From assembly GCA_944548615.1 (NCBI GenBank), contig OX155951.1, forward strand, positions 38,064,995 through 38,128,994: 64,000 bases of DNA, given 5' to 3'. Below, in pieces: positions 44,665 through 57,994 of the stretch. This stretch comes from Micropterix aruncella (lineage: Eukaryota > Arthropoda > Insecta > Lepidoptera > Micropterigidae). The first letter of the stretch is position 1. Each line of letters opens with the position of its first letter. A program made the position numbers and the translations under genes. Under the pieces are notes generated by a model. The model made no database searches. It was not told the DNA's origin and was given only the letters and a program-made list of their open reading frames with translations.

Positions 44665-45345
44665 TTAGCAACACCCATCCCGCAGATAGAGGATTTAGAG
44701 ATGTCGACTACAACGGGCGAACCCGTCACATTTTTTACGTTTATGATCGCTCTATCTCCCGGGAGGTGAGCGAAGAAGACTCTGGGATGATTCAAATCTA
44801 CCGTCCAACAAAGCCACGAGCCCGTCATAGGCGAGACCAACGCCTTACGGCGAGGCACTAGTAAGGTAACCCAATTGGGCCACCTCGCCCACTGGCTATC
44901 AGTTTTGGCACGATATCTCCGGCTGGAATTAACTATCAGGATACCTCGGTCATCCTCACTGGTTACAAGAACAAGCGGTAATTCAATATGAATTTATCTC
45001 GGACCTGAGCGTCCTTTTCCCGTAATGCCACTCGGGTTAAGGTCGTTTTAAAAGTGGCATGAAAACAGGTCAGCATCCACCCCCGTTGCTTAGGAGACAG
45101 TATATTTCCATAGTCTCCGCACTCCTTCAGTAATTAATTAGAGTGCACAACCGTTTGGTCGACGCCGCACGGTGCGCAAACCGTCTAGTAGCGCCGGAGG
45201 GCAATCCCCCAGTCCCTCACACGGGGAGGCTCCTGAATAGGAGCTGAATCGTGAGTTGGGCCGACCTGATAATACATTGGATGTTATGGCCCAAGTTGCA
45301 TGGAACGGAACCATTCGCTACCAATACAAGTCGATAAATCGTGTA
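44665..45345 (+). repeat. GC-rich dispersed repeat, copy 3 (forward)
   Basis: Starts near 'tcgactacaacgggcgaacc' (44704) and includes 'gccgcacggtgcgcaaaccg' (45163) and 'ggagctgaatcgtgagttgg' (45240), parallel to the 9-kb copy and to the split copy at 46.7/47.95 kb. Confidence 0.75.
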
Positions 45346-46331
45346 AAGGATTAGGTGTATTTTATGATTCCATAAATATAATAAAACATTCGATCAAACC
45401 TAGCCTATCTCCTACTTTTTAAGATTTCACTAACTGCCATCCTAATGTACTGTATTATATGAGTATTAAATTATAACATACTATTTTATTATATCATATT
45501 ATATATAATAAATATTATTATCCAATTACTCATACTTCTGTTTTGCTCTATTCAAATAACCTTATTAACAACTTGTTTAATTATTTCTTTTCTTACCCTT
45601 ATTATTATTATTAGCTTTATTATATATTTTTTTCTACTATCAACGTGTTCATGTTATTTCTATGTTAATGTGTAATGCAAGCATTGCAAACTATTCATAG
45701 GATAGTAAATTTGTTTCGTTTAAATATGTTTTTAAGATACTATTATCATATATTTACTATCTGTAAGTTTGCTACAAAATAAAATAAAATAAATACCATT
45801 CGCTGCAAATAGAGCAGACGACACACCATGCTTGCAGGGTTAAGAGCCATATCGTACCCACAGATACCGTTAGTTATCTATATACTCGTACATACTTAAT
45901 CCGCGGGGATCACTGCTGTCCGCAAAAGGATCCCGTTATTAATGATAACAAAAAACATTCCCGGCCTCCTTTCAGATCTCGCGATTACTTTGGCGGAAAA
46001 GTTTTGTTTGCGTTTTCATCTGCACGCTGTCGTTTATTTATTTACCCTCGCACGGGGCGCGCTTTGTTCGGCCCAAGTGGCCCTACTTATAACAGTAACA
46101 ATACACACTTCTTGTTTGAAGTGTTTGGGAGTGACCGATGCCCGCATTCGCCTCTTTCTTAAGAAACAGGGAAATGTAGTCGTCAAAGTTTTCGCTCTTA
46201 GCGCAATAAACCTTTGAAAGTTCGCGTAAGATCGTACCCCGTCGCAGATGTTCAAACTTCAGGGTTAAGAACTAGTAGACGCGTCGAGATTCTTCGAAAA
46301 TGGGACCAAATGACATCCCATTTGTTTGTTA

Positions 46332-46658
46332 CACGACTGCCCAACAAAAAAGGTGTGTAATGTGTTCAGGGTTCATCTATGTATGTTTTTTATTTTTTTT
46401 ATTCCACCGTAACGTCTAAACGCTTTAACCGATTTAGAAGTATATGGTATTGTTAAAGCCGTTATGTAATCCCGAGTATCATGTTCAAAGCTCTTTGCTT
46501 TTTTAAACGACTGCCCACCAAAAAACTAGTGTAATATGTTCAGGGTTAATCTATGTATGTTTTCCTTTTATATATTCCGCCATAACTTCTAATCGCTTCA
46601 ACCGATTTAAAAGGTTGTGGTATTGTTAGAACCGTTATATCATCCCGAATGTCAAAGG
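46332..46658. repeat. Tandem duplication, about 155-bp copies
   Basis: Copies at 46332-46490 and 46505-46658 share 'cgactgccca', 'gttcagggtt' and 'atctatgtatgttt', ending in 'cccga' followed by gtatcatgttcaaag or gtcaaagg. Confidence 0.75.
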
Positions 46659-46664
46659 GTACCT

Positions 46665-46856
46665 TAACTGTCGCCGAACGTTGCGCAAACCGTCCAGTAG
46701 CGCTGGGATGCAATCCCACCAGGAGAAACCGGTCCAACAGCCGTGAGGCCTGAGACGCGAGAGTCTTACCCGGGATATCCTTTCGCACGTGGAGGCTTCT
46801 GAATAGAAGCTGAATTGTGAGTTGAGCCGATCCGAGAACAAAATGAATCTTATTTA
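46665..46856 (+). repeat. GC-rich dispersed repeat, copy 4, left part
   Basis: Matches 'cgcaaaccgtccagtagcgc' (46683) and 'agaagctgaattgtgagttg' (46806). It stops where the LINE begins and resumes at 47945 with 'ggcccaagctgc', continuous with 'ggcccaagttgc' in copy 3. Confidence 0.75.
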
Positions 46857-47949
46857 AAATGGATCTGGTTTAAAACGAACCAATTATTATTAAATCCCAC
46901 CAAAACCGTAGCCATGAATTTTGCCTTAAAAAAAAGTTAACAATATCAATATCATCATGGACTCTAATAAAGTTCAGGTCGTTAACGCGGCCAAATTTCT
47001 AGGTATTACAATAGACCAGAAATTAAACTGGAGTCCACATATCGAGAGGCTATCGAAGGAACTGTGTTCTGCTATTTATGCCTTACGAAAAATCAAATTT
47101 CTAGCCGGTGAACAAGCCGCAACGAGCACATACTATGCGTGCTTTCATTCGAAGATGGCTTATGGTATCCTAACATGGGGTAATGAACCAGATAGCCATC
47201 GTATTTTTATACTGCAAAAGCAAGCTCTCAGGACGATATTTGGGTTAAAAAGAGACGACCACTGTGCTCCGATCTTTAAAAATAAAAAAATATTAACATT
47301 TCAATCTGAATTTATATATCAGTGCATAATTTATGCGAAAGCAAATTTGAAAAACGAGGAAAAGCATTCGAGTCTGCATGAACATAACACTCGCAATAAA
47401 AGTAATGTAGTAATCCCCAAAGTGCGGCTTTCTTTATACCAGAGATCATATTTATATTTGGGGTTTAAATTTTTCAACTCATTGCCAGCAGAAATTAAAA
47501 TACTTCAAGAGGTTGCATTTAAGAAATGCATAAAAAGAAACTTAGCCATGCATGCTCTCTATAATTTTGATGAATTTGACAAGGCCGTCTTAGTTTTTAA
47601 AAAATAATTTAGCTTTTATCAAATTTGTTCTGTATTTTGTCACCGTAGTTTTGATTTTATTGTAAAACTTGTTGTTTATTAACTGATTATTTTAAAATTT
47701 CTTGATTGACTATTTTTAAAACTTATTGATAGATTATTTAAAAATGTTGTTTACATTTTTTTTTGTTATTTGAGTCTGTAAGATTGAATTTTTATAATTG
47801 ATCCGATGGTGTCTTGCTTTTACATATAAAAAGTATATGTACACGTAATGAAGTTGTAATAACTTCTAGAAAATGTAAAATGACGTATTCCACAGTATGT
47901 ACTTTTTGGAATTAATAAAATATGACTATGACTATGACTATGACTATGG
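46857..47949 (+). mobile_element. 5'-truncated Jockey-group LINE with (TATGAC)n tail, inserted in a GC-rich repeat
   Basis: Starts within the RT thumb (WFKTNQLLLNPTKTVAMNFA), frameshifts near 46932, and then runs open from 46957 to 47607: AAKFLGITIDQKLNWSPHIE, MAYGILTWGNEPDSHRIFIL, QKQALRTIFGLKRDDH, HEHNTRNKSNVVIPKVRL and FKFFNSLPAEIKI. Then a 3' untranslated region with AATAAA-type words and a tail of TATGAC repeats (47917-47949). Flanks are the two halves of a GC-rich repeat. Confidence 0.85.
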
Positions 47950-48009
47950 CCCAAGCTGCACCAAACCATTCGCTGTCGCCATATACCGTCAGCCCGTACC
48001 TGAATCAAG

Positions 48010-49535
48010 ATTACACCAGAGCTTTAACTTAGCTTAACGATTACACCAGATTAACCAACAGCAACTTCGGGTATAGGCGGTTTCGCAGTTGGAAAATTGC
48101 CGATGGCAAAGGCGAAGTTTGTCGCATCTGGATCGATATATTTTCTCCAATGGAATCGCTTATCGACCACCAGTTCTGTCAGCAGCTGGCAGCTGCCATA
48201 AGCTCGATCTCCTGGCAAGGACAATGTTGCGGGTCCGACTCGGGGCATTCGGAGTGCAGACGTTTGAGTGAGTGTCCCTTGATTTTTGGAGCACTCACTG
48301 GTATGCTTTATTGTGCGGCGTATCTACGGCGGACGTGTATCAGTTTGTTTTTTCCGCGTTGAAAATGAGATTTTTGAGACCACCTTTGTAAATTATTTGA
48401 AGTATCTCACCCAACGCGGTTTAGACTGTATTTACGATAGCAACAATCTTTGTATCATAGGGGTATATATTGATAGCATATGAACTCCGTAATGACTTCC
48501 GGAAGAGTCTTGAGGAGACACGTTGAATAAAAATATGTAGATTTATTAACACCATTCATCCTTATCAGTTAAGCTTATAGTCGTCTATTTTAGTCGCCTG
48601 TTTTAAACCGCGTTTTTAGATGACATTTAAAATGCTTCCCCAGCAAGTTCAAAGTTTCTTCAGCAAATTTAATATAAAAGTGAATACGCTGAAATATAAA
48701 AGAGGATCCTAATTTTCTAGTCGCAACTTGGTTAATGAGCGCCTATTTCTATTTCTAGTATTTACATTTTACGACAAAGCTTACTTACTGACTATAATAT
48801 GAATTCTTTATGTCCCATTCCCCAATTTTATAGTAATAAAAAAGGTTTCACGACAGTGGCTAGGTGGAGTTGTGGTACATAAGGACTTAGGAGGTACTAA
48901 GCTGACTTATTAAGTTCTTATTTTGGCGAATACGTTGATGATGATCCTTAAGAATTCTTTCCTCAAAGTCCCGCTACCGAAGCGATATTATGCCCTATTA
49001 CTTTTCGAGACACTTTCTGACCTTTTATATAGACTACGGTTGCCTAAACCGTAGCATTTTCTTTGGTAATGGAAGTCACAGTAAATGCATTTACTACTCC
49101 ATTAAAACTTCCCTTTAAAGTTTCTTGGGTACTGTACAGAAGCATTAACAGGCGATTTCATTCCCCGGTTTCGAAATATTATCAAAATTTAAAACCCAAG
49201 TGTATATGATTTTCTCTCCGACCTCCCTGAAGTTACGTCGTTATTTCATCGCGAAGCATATTGGCACTCTTTCATGGATATTTCACCGCCGTTATCAGTA
49301 TTGTGCGGCTTTTCAGCGGAGGCATCCCCGCGAGCCACTCGCACCGACGCGCCCCCACAGATTAGGAATTGCGCCCCTCAAAAAACCAGATCGGTGACGT
49401 GGCTATTTATTTAAAATTGTCTATATAAATTTCAATTTATTTTAATAACAAAGATTGTTGAAGTTTATATCCTATACCTAAGTATAAAAATATTCCAAAG
49501 TTAGCACAAAATACAGTAAAATAATAATAAATAAT
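48010..49535. other. No recognised gene
   Basis: A minus frame at 48051-48248 (RAYGSCQLLTELVVDKRFHW and DPDATNFAFAIGNF) has coding-like composition but no family I recognise. The rest is AT-rich with no repeat partner found. Confidence 0.35.
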
Positions 49536-49540
49536 ATAGA

Positions 49541-49740
49541 ATCGGTTTTGTCACCTCAAGACTTTTACGGCAAGTAGCCAAAGACTGATTTTATCTGAAA
49601 ATTTCATAAATAAAATCGATGGGCGCCCTCTCTCAGCCGGCGGACCAACCCGTTTGGAAACCCCTTCGGGCGGCGCGGTTTGTTTCTCGGCTAGATCGTT
49701 TCTGGGTTAATATTTGATTAAAATATATGGCGAAATTAAT
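49541..49740 (+). repeat. Short dispersed repeat, copy 1
   Basis: Shares 'atttcataaataaaatcgat', 'ttacggcaagta' and 'gtttctcggct' with 50391-50567, and 'tttctcggcta' plus 'atttgattaaaatatat' with 54.13-54.21 kb. Confidence 0.7.
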
Positions 49741-50390
49741 ATTAGTGTACCTTGTATATGAGAGATTCCAAACAAAATATCACAATGTGTTTTTCGGCCT
49801 ACAAGACGTTTATGTCCAATTTTTAAAAATTTAATTGAATTCAAATTCAATTTCAATTTTATTGTAATTGTGGTGATTTGGAGTTTTGCGGAGTTTCCGA
49901 TTATTGCAGTTTTGCGATTATTCAATGCCTCATAACCTGACTTAAAATACAATATATTTTTTAAACATGATTGCGACGATACTTATTTAAACAATAAGTA
50001 AAACAAGTCTAAAGTACAAGAACAAACAATAAGTCAAAAAGTACAAAATCAAAGTGTTACTGACTGTCTGCACTCCGAGTACGCCGTATCGGACCTGCAA
50101 TATTCACCTTACTAGGAGGTTAAGCATGTGGCCGCTGCTAGGTATCTGGGGCTGACAACGTATCTCTAGAGTACGGCAACTTTCGACTTTGCCTTCGAAT
50201 TTTTTTAGACCTGCAGACCTAGACACAACCCGCTGTTGATCGTATACAAAACTCTGGTGGAATCATTACCCAGTTACTGGCTGGCCGTTATAAGGAAGGG
50301 GCTATAAGACTGATTTAAATTATTTTTTAGGGCTGCAGGATCGAATATCGAAACTAATTATCCCGAATAATATAAATAAAAACAATAAAA

Positions 50391-50567
50391 AAATCGTTTG
50401 TATCACCCTAAGACATTTACGGCAAGTATCCAAGGACTGATTCCATTTGAATATTAATTTTATAAATAAAATCGATTACCGCACTCTTTCGGCCGGCAGA
50501 CGAACCCGGATAGGTTCCATTGCGACGCCTCAGGTGGCGCGTTCGTTTCTCGGCTCAGGGTGAGTTT
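50391..50567 (+). repeat. Short dispersed repeat, copy 2
   Basis: Collinear with 49541-49740; 'ccaaggactgattccatttg' at 50430 parallels the earlier copy. GC-rich core near 'cgaacccggataggttcc'. Confidence 0.65.
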
Positions 50568-50660
50568 GGATCAAGCGCTAACAGATAGCGGCCATCCTAC
50601 TATCTACGAAATAACATCAGCACTTTGCCACCTACCCGCAGATAACGATTGTCAGCACTT

Positions 50661-50771
50661 TAGTCTACCCTGGACAACGGCGGTTGCAACATCGCCGAAA
50701 TATCGGGTGTTACAAACATCACGCGGTAAATTCGTTTTTATTTTATTTATAGTGTCAAACAACCGCGACAG
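50661..50771 (-). mobile_element. Half copy of the hairpin element family
   Basis: 'agtctaccctggacaacggc' to 'atcacgcggtaaattcgttt' and the reversed 'caaacaaccgcgac' match the loop, right arm and flank of the 3.7-kb hairpin element with a few changes; the left arm is missing. Confidence 0.7.
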
Positions 50772-50879
50772 TTTCGTTGCTCGAGGAGAGAGTATCGTTC
50801 GGGTGAAATTCCATTCGTGCCGCATCTGTCGCGAGTGCGCATCTCGCCGTTTAATCTGTGACCACACCGAGAGATTCTT

Positions 50880-51050
50880 GATTTAACGTTTACGGCCAAC
50901 CAGTAAAACATAACGGCGCCGTATCTCGGTTATTATGCGCCCGAGACGGCCGCCCAGCGGAGCTGCCCGCCCGACTTCGCGATCGCCGCCTTTACCGCCC
51001 ACCCGCTTCTATGAGCGGCTTTTGTACTTCATTTTACAGCCGCCTCAATA
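50880..51050. other. CpG-rich stretch without recognised gene
   Basis: CpG density is far above background around 50.92-51.01 kb. No frame with a domain. It may be part of a promoter or simply unmethylated GC-rich sequence. Confidence 0.3.
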
Positions 51051-53065
51051 GACGTTCGATGGTCGGCAATTAATTTTTATAAGGGTAATGCGCGAGTCTT
51101 CAAAAATGGGGTTGAATAAAAAAATGAATTGGATTGCGCTCACTTAGAAAACCGAGGATCTAGAGCAGTGATTTTCAACCAGTGGTTCGCAGGCTATATA
51201 AAAATGAAATTCGAAAAAATAACAACATCTTCACTTATATATAACGCAAACATTTACAGTGCAATTTTTGGGCAAGTTAAAACAATATAAAAGTGGTTTT
51301 AAATTTGCTACTGCATATAAATATCCACCCGAGTTACAAAGCATGGAAATTCTCATAAAAATGTCGAACCATCCAATATATACTCGTAATCCTAGAATTC
51401 TGTCGACGCATGCAAATTGTTTTTGGCTCTGGTCCAAAATGGTCCGCTGGAACAGAAACTAGTACAATTTATTTTCGTAATCTTTATTCAGGGCTGCACA
51501 GTAAAACGGAAAAGTAACGTAATTTGCACTAATAAACCCAGGAAAAACTTCTTTTATTTATGAAATCGCATGTATGGCAATTATGCTTTCATTTTCATAT
51601 TCAACCGTCTTGATGACGACATAAAAAAATTGAAAGTACCTTTTTATTCAATAAAAAAAATTAAAAAATGGCTTCTTGACGATATAGGTCGTTCAAGGAC
51701 AGAGAATAATCTTCTGCAAATCATCTCTTAGAAATAATATACCTGCATAAATGTGATATAAGATAATAAACATAATGTAACATATATGTGTATGTGTGTA
51801 TGTATGTATATGTATATGTATATATGTGTATATTTATATATGTGTGTATAAGTGTATGTGTCCTACGTCAGTTATGCTTCTCCACCCCAGTCTGAAAATA
51901 AATCGTATGCCCAGATACAGGATATACTCGGCCTAGTTGGGCATGCGCTGCGCATGGTCATGTGAATGTGGGTCGTCGTTTACTTCGCACCATTACTTAG
52001 TAATGACCATTTTATGAATTTCGCATGTTATATTTAAAATAAATAAATAAATAAAAAAATATTTTGCGCATTATGGATTCACTTAAATTAGTGCAGTATT
52101 GTTTGTACGCTTCATCGCCGAATCTCTAGCGCAGATGCATGTTGTCGAACGGAGCGGCGAGGGCTCCTCTCGATGGAAACTCGAACACCTGCAATGTTCT
52201 CTGGGGTACGTACTGTTCGAGCACCTTCTCGAGGTTCTTCTTCAAGGCTGAACCAGTTTCTTTAAAAATATGCACCCACGTTGTAATCCAAAAATACCGC
52301 TGGAGACGAGGATTGCGTTATTTCGGAAAACATTCTTCCCTTCCCACTGGCCTGTCTACAAAAATATTTGTACGGTGGTACGGCACATTAAACAATAGAT
52401 GCGATCTCCTCGCTGTGTAATAACCAGTTCGCTATGGTCTCGCAACTAACAGGTTGTCAGTCGTCATTTCATCGTCATTCATGCAACGTAATCATTTCAG
52501 GCGTATTGCAGAATGGATTTGAGTGCGGTTATAGGCGTTTCGTTAGAAGCGAAGCACAGCAGACAGCTTAAAAGCTTCGCGATTATCGTGTCGCGCCGCT
52601 AGACACGCGGATGCGAAGCAACGCGAACAACCTTTCCCCGTGTGTGGAAAATAGAATTATTTCATAGCCACCGTTGCACAGCAGCTGTCAGTTGCAAGCG
52701 CCGCGATGCCGCCGTCGATGCACTTCGATAGATTATTAAACGCGTTTTCCGTTTGATATTAATGCGGACGACCGAATCGGAAGGAACCTGACTGCGTTTA
52801 ATTGAAACAGCTTGCTTGTCTCGACTCTCTCGCAAAATAGGGCTGATTCAGCTCGAGTCTGATTACTGGGTAACGCTTGAGTGGCATACCGAAATGCATT
52901 AAATCACTCGTGATAAGGCAGTATAGAAGCCCCCCACTCATCCACCCAATGACCTCCCTTCCCCAAGAATCCCCTTTTGTGATATTTACGTAATATTAAA
53001 ATGGCTATTTATTTATTTATTTATTTATTTTATTTTTGGGAAACATACAGCGCTTCATTAATTAT
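51051..53065. other. No recognised gene; some structured sequence
   Basis: A TATG/TGTA microsatellite lies at 51.78-51.86 kb. A moderately GC-rich unique stretch at 52.5-52.8 kb contains 'cttaaaagcttcgcgattat' and long GC words. ATTT repeats occur near 53.0 kb. Confidence 0.35.
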
Positions 53066-53068
53066 TAC

Positions 53069-53720
53069 TAACTAGCTGACCCGTGCCCACTTCGTTGGGC
53101 GGTAAAACTTTTTACTTGTGATGAAATTATGAGTGTGGTTTGGTTAGTACTGAGTGCTATGATTTATTTCCTGACTGCCAAAAGAAGGGTTATATTTTTA
53201 CATACCTATATCGTATTATCTCTTTAACTATTTATGCAGTAAAAGGTAAAAGTCTTTTGTTTTAAACACTTGAGACGATAAATTTACTTATTTTGATAAT
53301 AATTCATAATTGTTGATAATATGACCAATAAACATGACCTAACGATTTAAATTATTTTTTTAATATAAAATACTACTGTTTGTTACCTAAATATAAAAGT
53401 TAGGCAAATGCTGTCGCTGACTTTTTTGTAGGCATTATCAAGCTCTACAACTTTTCTCTAGAACTTAATCATATATCTCTCATCGTTAAGGCAGCGTTCG
53501 TTAGAAACGTTTTCGTTCGACCTTTTTTTCCGACTTACTTTGGAAATCCGACTACCACGAAAAGGTCTTTCCATTTTTCGGATTACTATATAGCCTATGA
53601 CACTTACAAATAACGTGGCTTTCTGTTGGTAAAAGAATTTTCAAAATCGGTTCAGTAGATCCAGAGATTACTTCCTACAACGTCACAAACTTTACCTCTT
53701 TATAATATTAGTATAGATTA
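53069..53720 (+). repeat. Dispersed repeat starting actagctgacccg, 651 bp
   Basis: Starts 'actagctgacccgtgcccac' and ends 'tataatattagtatagatt'. The 3' part contains 'aaaatcggttcagtagatcc'. From memory, this start, middle and end are those of a very widespread arthropod retroelement-derived repeat. No coding frame remains. Confidence 0.55.
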
Positions 53721-55515
53721 TTCTAATACAGTATTTCGCTGGCCGATTCATTGTTTCCTACATTATTTTCTTATACGGTACATCAAAAGTTGCATTGCAC
53801 TAAATTAAATGAAAATTAAATTACAATTGAACTATTGCAAGGATAGGAAAGGAGATGGGATATATGTAGGATAGGATATAGGTATTCAAATTATACTCTT
53901 TGCTATTCTCATCGCTCTGAGTGTTTTGAAACAATTTGTATACTCACTATGTAATAACTTCCTAGACGCCTAGTGAGCTAAGGACAGCCTCGCTGAATTT
54001 AGGTTGATTCAAGTAAAAAATGTCGATATCTTCGAATCGCCTATTGTATATGGTCATCAAGCGGTGCACAACAGAGTTTTGGGCGTAACTAGTGGTGTTC
54101 ACATGAGGGATTTCGAACGTACGAGGAGGTTCCATAATTTCCCATTATGGTTCGTTTCTCGGCTACCCTCGGGCGGCTCGAAGTTATTATTTGATTAAAA
54201 TGTATATCGGTATTTTTTTTTTGTGTCGCTTGTATAAGAAATATTGAAACCAAAATTTGACAATGTCAAGTCACTGTTTGACCTTGCATTAGAGTATGTA
54301 CGATTGAGCGCTGCGGGCTCTTCTCCATCTATCTCAGAAACCGTTGATCGCATAAAAAAATGTTTGGAACAAAATTGATCGCAAATTTTATACTCTACAA
54401 TTTTATTATAGATGTTACCATCATTGGAGCTATCGAAATCTATATAATCGCAAAAAGCCGATTTTTGTAACCTTTGACGTCGATTAATTTACGACGCAGA
54501 CACGAGATTGTATGAGACTTTTTTTTGACAACTGAGACAACTTTTAGAAGGCCAAAATGAAGGTGTATACGAGTTAACAGCTTATTATCACTCATTTCGA
54601 GGTTGACTCCTTTTTTAGCTTATGTGGATCTGCATAGAGTGAATCGTTTTTTTTTCAGAATTTCAAAACCTGATACGAAAATAACGTTCTATGCTTCTAT
54701 GGTATCAAGGAAAAAATATTATATAAAAAAAATACTGCCGCAAGGGGAATGAACTTTAGGGGTTCGAGCCTTTTTATGGTAAAAAGTCAAATTGATTTGT
54801 GTTACAGGGAAAAAGGCGTTTAGTACTTTATAATGTTTAAATTAGTGGGCACATATCTACTTGTTATGATTTGGTTACAATAAAAAACTTCAGATACATT
54901 TACTAGTTTTTAAAAAAATTGAAATTGAGATATTCAACACCAAACGTGTCACTTTTGGTGTTGGAAAGTGGCATGAGGTTTCGTGATTCCAGGCGATTTC
55001 TTATAAACCTATCTCCATACGATTCGCAGACACCAGCAGATGTTCATTTACTATTTTGAGTATTCGTTCTGTAGTTTAGTGTGGTAGGGCAACCCTTTGA
55101 TAGTAGGTAGTATTGCCGCCGGGTGATCGGGTTTTCCACTGGAGGGGGGGGGGGGGGGAGGGGGACCTCAGACGTACCCCTTCCGTTTTTTGAAGGGGTG
55201 GCAGAATAAAACGGGCTACAGTAAAACTGGAATTGCCTCTATAACTGCCTTTAGTAGTATTACTGCTCTTTAGGATTAGCGGACTAATTTGACAGGGCAG
55301 GGAGGGGGAGCTGTAATGTACGTGCGTTGTATTATTCGCTACTCACTATTTAGTAATCATCAATTCGGTAATTTATTAATATTTATATTACATAAAAAAT
55401 ATATGTTGAGTTTAAAATCGTCTATTTATTTGTTGTTTGGGGCTTTTCTAATGTCTTTATGTGCCTTGTAACATTGCGACCATTGCTGATCTATTGTGTT
55501 TGCCACCTGCTATAG
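53721..55515. other. No recognised gene
   Basis: Contains a partial copy of the short dispersed repeat (54.13-54.21 kb) and a poly-G tract at 55144-55162. Nothing else recognised. Confidence 0.4.
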
Positions 55516-55728
55516 TTATGCGCTAAGCCTCGTGTCAGTTAAGAACCGCAACAGGCTTTTGGAGCCAGATTGTTTTACCTCCTCAGGTTGGAGGTAATGA
55601 CCACCCAAGTGGGTGTATCTTTTACGCATCGGCGGGCTACAATCGCAAATGAGGTGCAGGGGAGTTTCCTCTGCCTCTTGGCAGAACCTGCACATTTTCG
55701 TGTCCCCAATATCATCTAACAAAAATAG
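55516..55728 (-). pseudogene. C-terminal zinc-knuckle fragment of a LINE ORF2
   Basis: The frame LDDIGDTKMCRFCQEAEETP continues LHLICDCSPPMRKRY. The CxxC-x8-H-x4-C pattern with 'EETp-HLi--C' is typical of the region downstream of the RT or RNase H in several LINE clades. Only about 70 codons remain. Confidence 0.65.
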
Positions 55729-56039
55729 AGAATTTTTCTTTTTTCCGAAAATCTTGCGGCATTATTAAATTTTGAATTTGTATTTTAAAATTATTTTTCT
55801 AATAATCTCCATACCATAGACCACCCTTTCTGCAAAGGGCGGTTTCGATTAATATCATTTTTTATCCATAAAAGAGCGCTCCACCCTAGACAGACTGTAT
55901 AATATAGGGAGCGGGGCAGTCACTCGCCGTGAATAAAATCGATGCGTTGATAATGACAAGTATATGTTCTCGCCGTCAACTGCTCGTATGATATGGCTTG
56001 TTTCCCCTGCTGTCAAGCCTCACGAATATTTGCAGTTGC

Positions 56040-56400
56040 CTCACTACTCCGTAATAAATTTAACTCCGGCCGGTCGATCGCAGAGAACCCCCCCCGCCAC
56101 ACTCCGCGTCGAACTATTCGTGTGCTCCTTTGATATTTTTGTGCGGAAATACGGCGGGTAAATTCGGGAAATCAACCGCGCCAATAGGAATTTCATCGAC
56201 GAATCAAACTGAATTTGCACACATCAATGCCACTTGCCCCCGCGACCGGAAATGTGATATTTGCTCGGTGAAATTTTCGCGGAAACGCGATATTTCCCAA
56301 TTTTCCCTCCCGCGCTCGCGACCCCCGGGGATACGCAACGTGCTTAGACAAAATATTACAGGCGCGTGGGGGAGTTTGAACTTTTTATTGCGTTGATTAA
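56040..56400. other. CpG-rich stretch without recognised gene
   Basis: GC-rich sequence with many CpG words ('cccgcgctcgcgacccccgg' at 56308), unique in the window. Overlapping frames on both strands carry no domain. Could be a promoter or a conserved regulatory block. Confidence 0.3.
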
Positions 56401-56710
56401 AAAAACTGGGAAAGGTGGAATGTCGGGGTGTGGGTATGGGAAGGGGGAAGGGGGGGGGGGGAGCACATAATAATAATGTTTTAAATAAATGAAACAAAAT
56501 GATAAACCTTACTAACCTCATTAATTATTATTTATTTATTTTATTTGAATTATCAAATTAACCATTTACAATAATTATAATATTAAAACAAATGGCAAAA
56601 ACTTTCGTCTTTCATTCACTGGCTAGTGCTGCCCAACTGGGATATACCCGTTCCAGGGCAAGCAATTTATATATTTACATTTAAAGAGAGGGTCGATGAA
56701 CCAACCAAAC

Positions 56711-56996
<286 letters not shown>

Positions 56997-57385
56997 TTAT
57001 GTATTTGTTTATTTCATAACAAATCAACATTACAGTTTATACCAATGCGTTGTTTTGCAATATACACATAAATATAAAAAAATAATAGAATTCTTACAAC
57101 TACATACATAACATGTTTAAATAAGCGTTAAATTCAAATACAGGCATTAAGAATAGAAAAACTTACAAACTTACAGTACATAAAGAGTGAAAACAGTTTA
57201 TATCATTCTGACATAAACAAGTAGCGCAATGCCCACACCTTGAAGAGAAGCGGGCTCGCTGTAAAAATATCAAAGTCTGGCGCTGTCGAACATAGCGCAT
57301 TATATATATAATAATAAATATATATAATCATAAAATTTTAATAAAAAATTACAATATTATATAGGAAATAGAAATACTAAATACA

Positions 57386-57690
57386 TTAGAATACACATAT
57401 ACACACATACATACATATAAACACAATACATGTTAAGTCAACTTCAACATATTCTACTACATCGATCATGGCATGGATAGATAAACGCTCTTCTTGCAAC
57501 AGCCATTTATTTATTTTGTTTTTAAACAAATGACAATTGGGGCTGGTTTCTATGTCACTGCTTAATTCATTATAAACTCTAGTAGCTATGAAAGAGTAGT
57601 ATCGCTGTCCGAAAGTCGTCTTCATCCTAGGTACATTCAAATTATCACTCAGGAGTTGTCTAACGTGAGAGTTGTACAACGAGTAAATAT
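57386..57690 (-). pseudogene. C-terminal end of a LINE ORF2
   Basis: Contains MKTTFGQRYYSFIATRVYNE followed by LFKNKINKWLLQ. 'fG-rs-sy-a--lWN-LP...FK---K-wL' is the standard end of Jockey/CR1-type ORF2. 5' truncated to about 80 codons. Confidence 0.7.
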
Positions 57691-57994
57691 ATTAAAAGAA
57701 ATAAAAAGCACGACTGCCGTTAAAAAAGTGATCTACTGTATTTAAAATTATTTTAATTATGGTTTTTTTATGGAATCTTTGTAGTCATCAGTCATTTATT
57801 AATTTCTGTTTGCCATTGTTATTGCTCGAATGTTTTCGTGTATACAATCACGGAACAGTTGAAAATTCGCGTTATGAGGTCCTGTGCCAATGTTATACAT
57901 TGCCGTCTAGCACAAGAGTTAGCGCAAATATTAATATTAATCAAGAACTGTAAACAATGATGGAGATTGTGATTCGCTCTTCGCTACTGAGTAC

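Noticed and set aside
45942..46217. 91-codon frame as a membrane protein gene
   Set aside because: Composition is ambiguous, a frame of similar size lies on the other strand, and no splice or promoter context was found.
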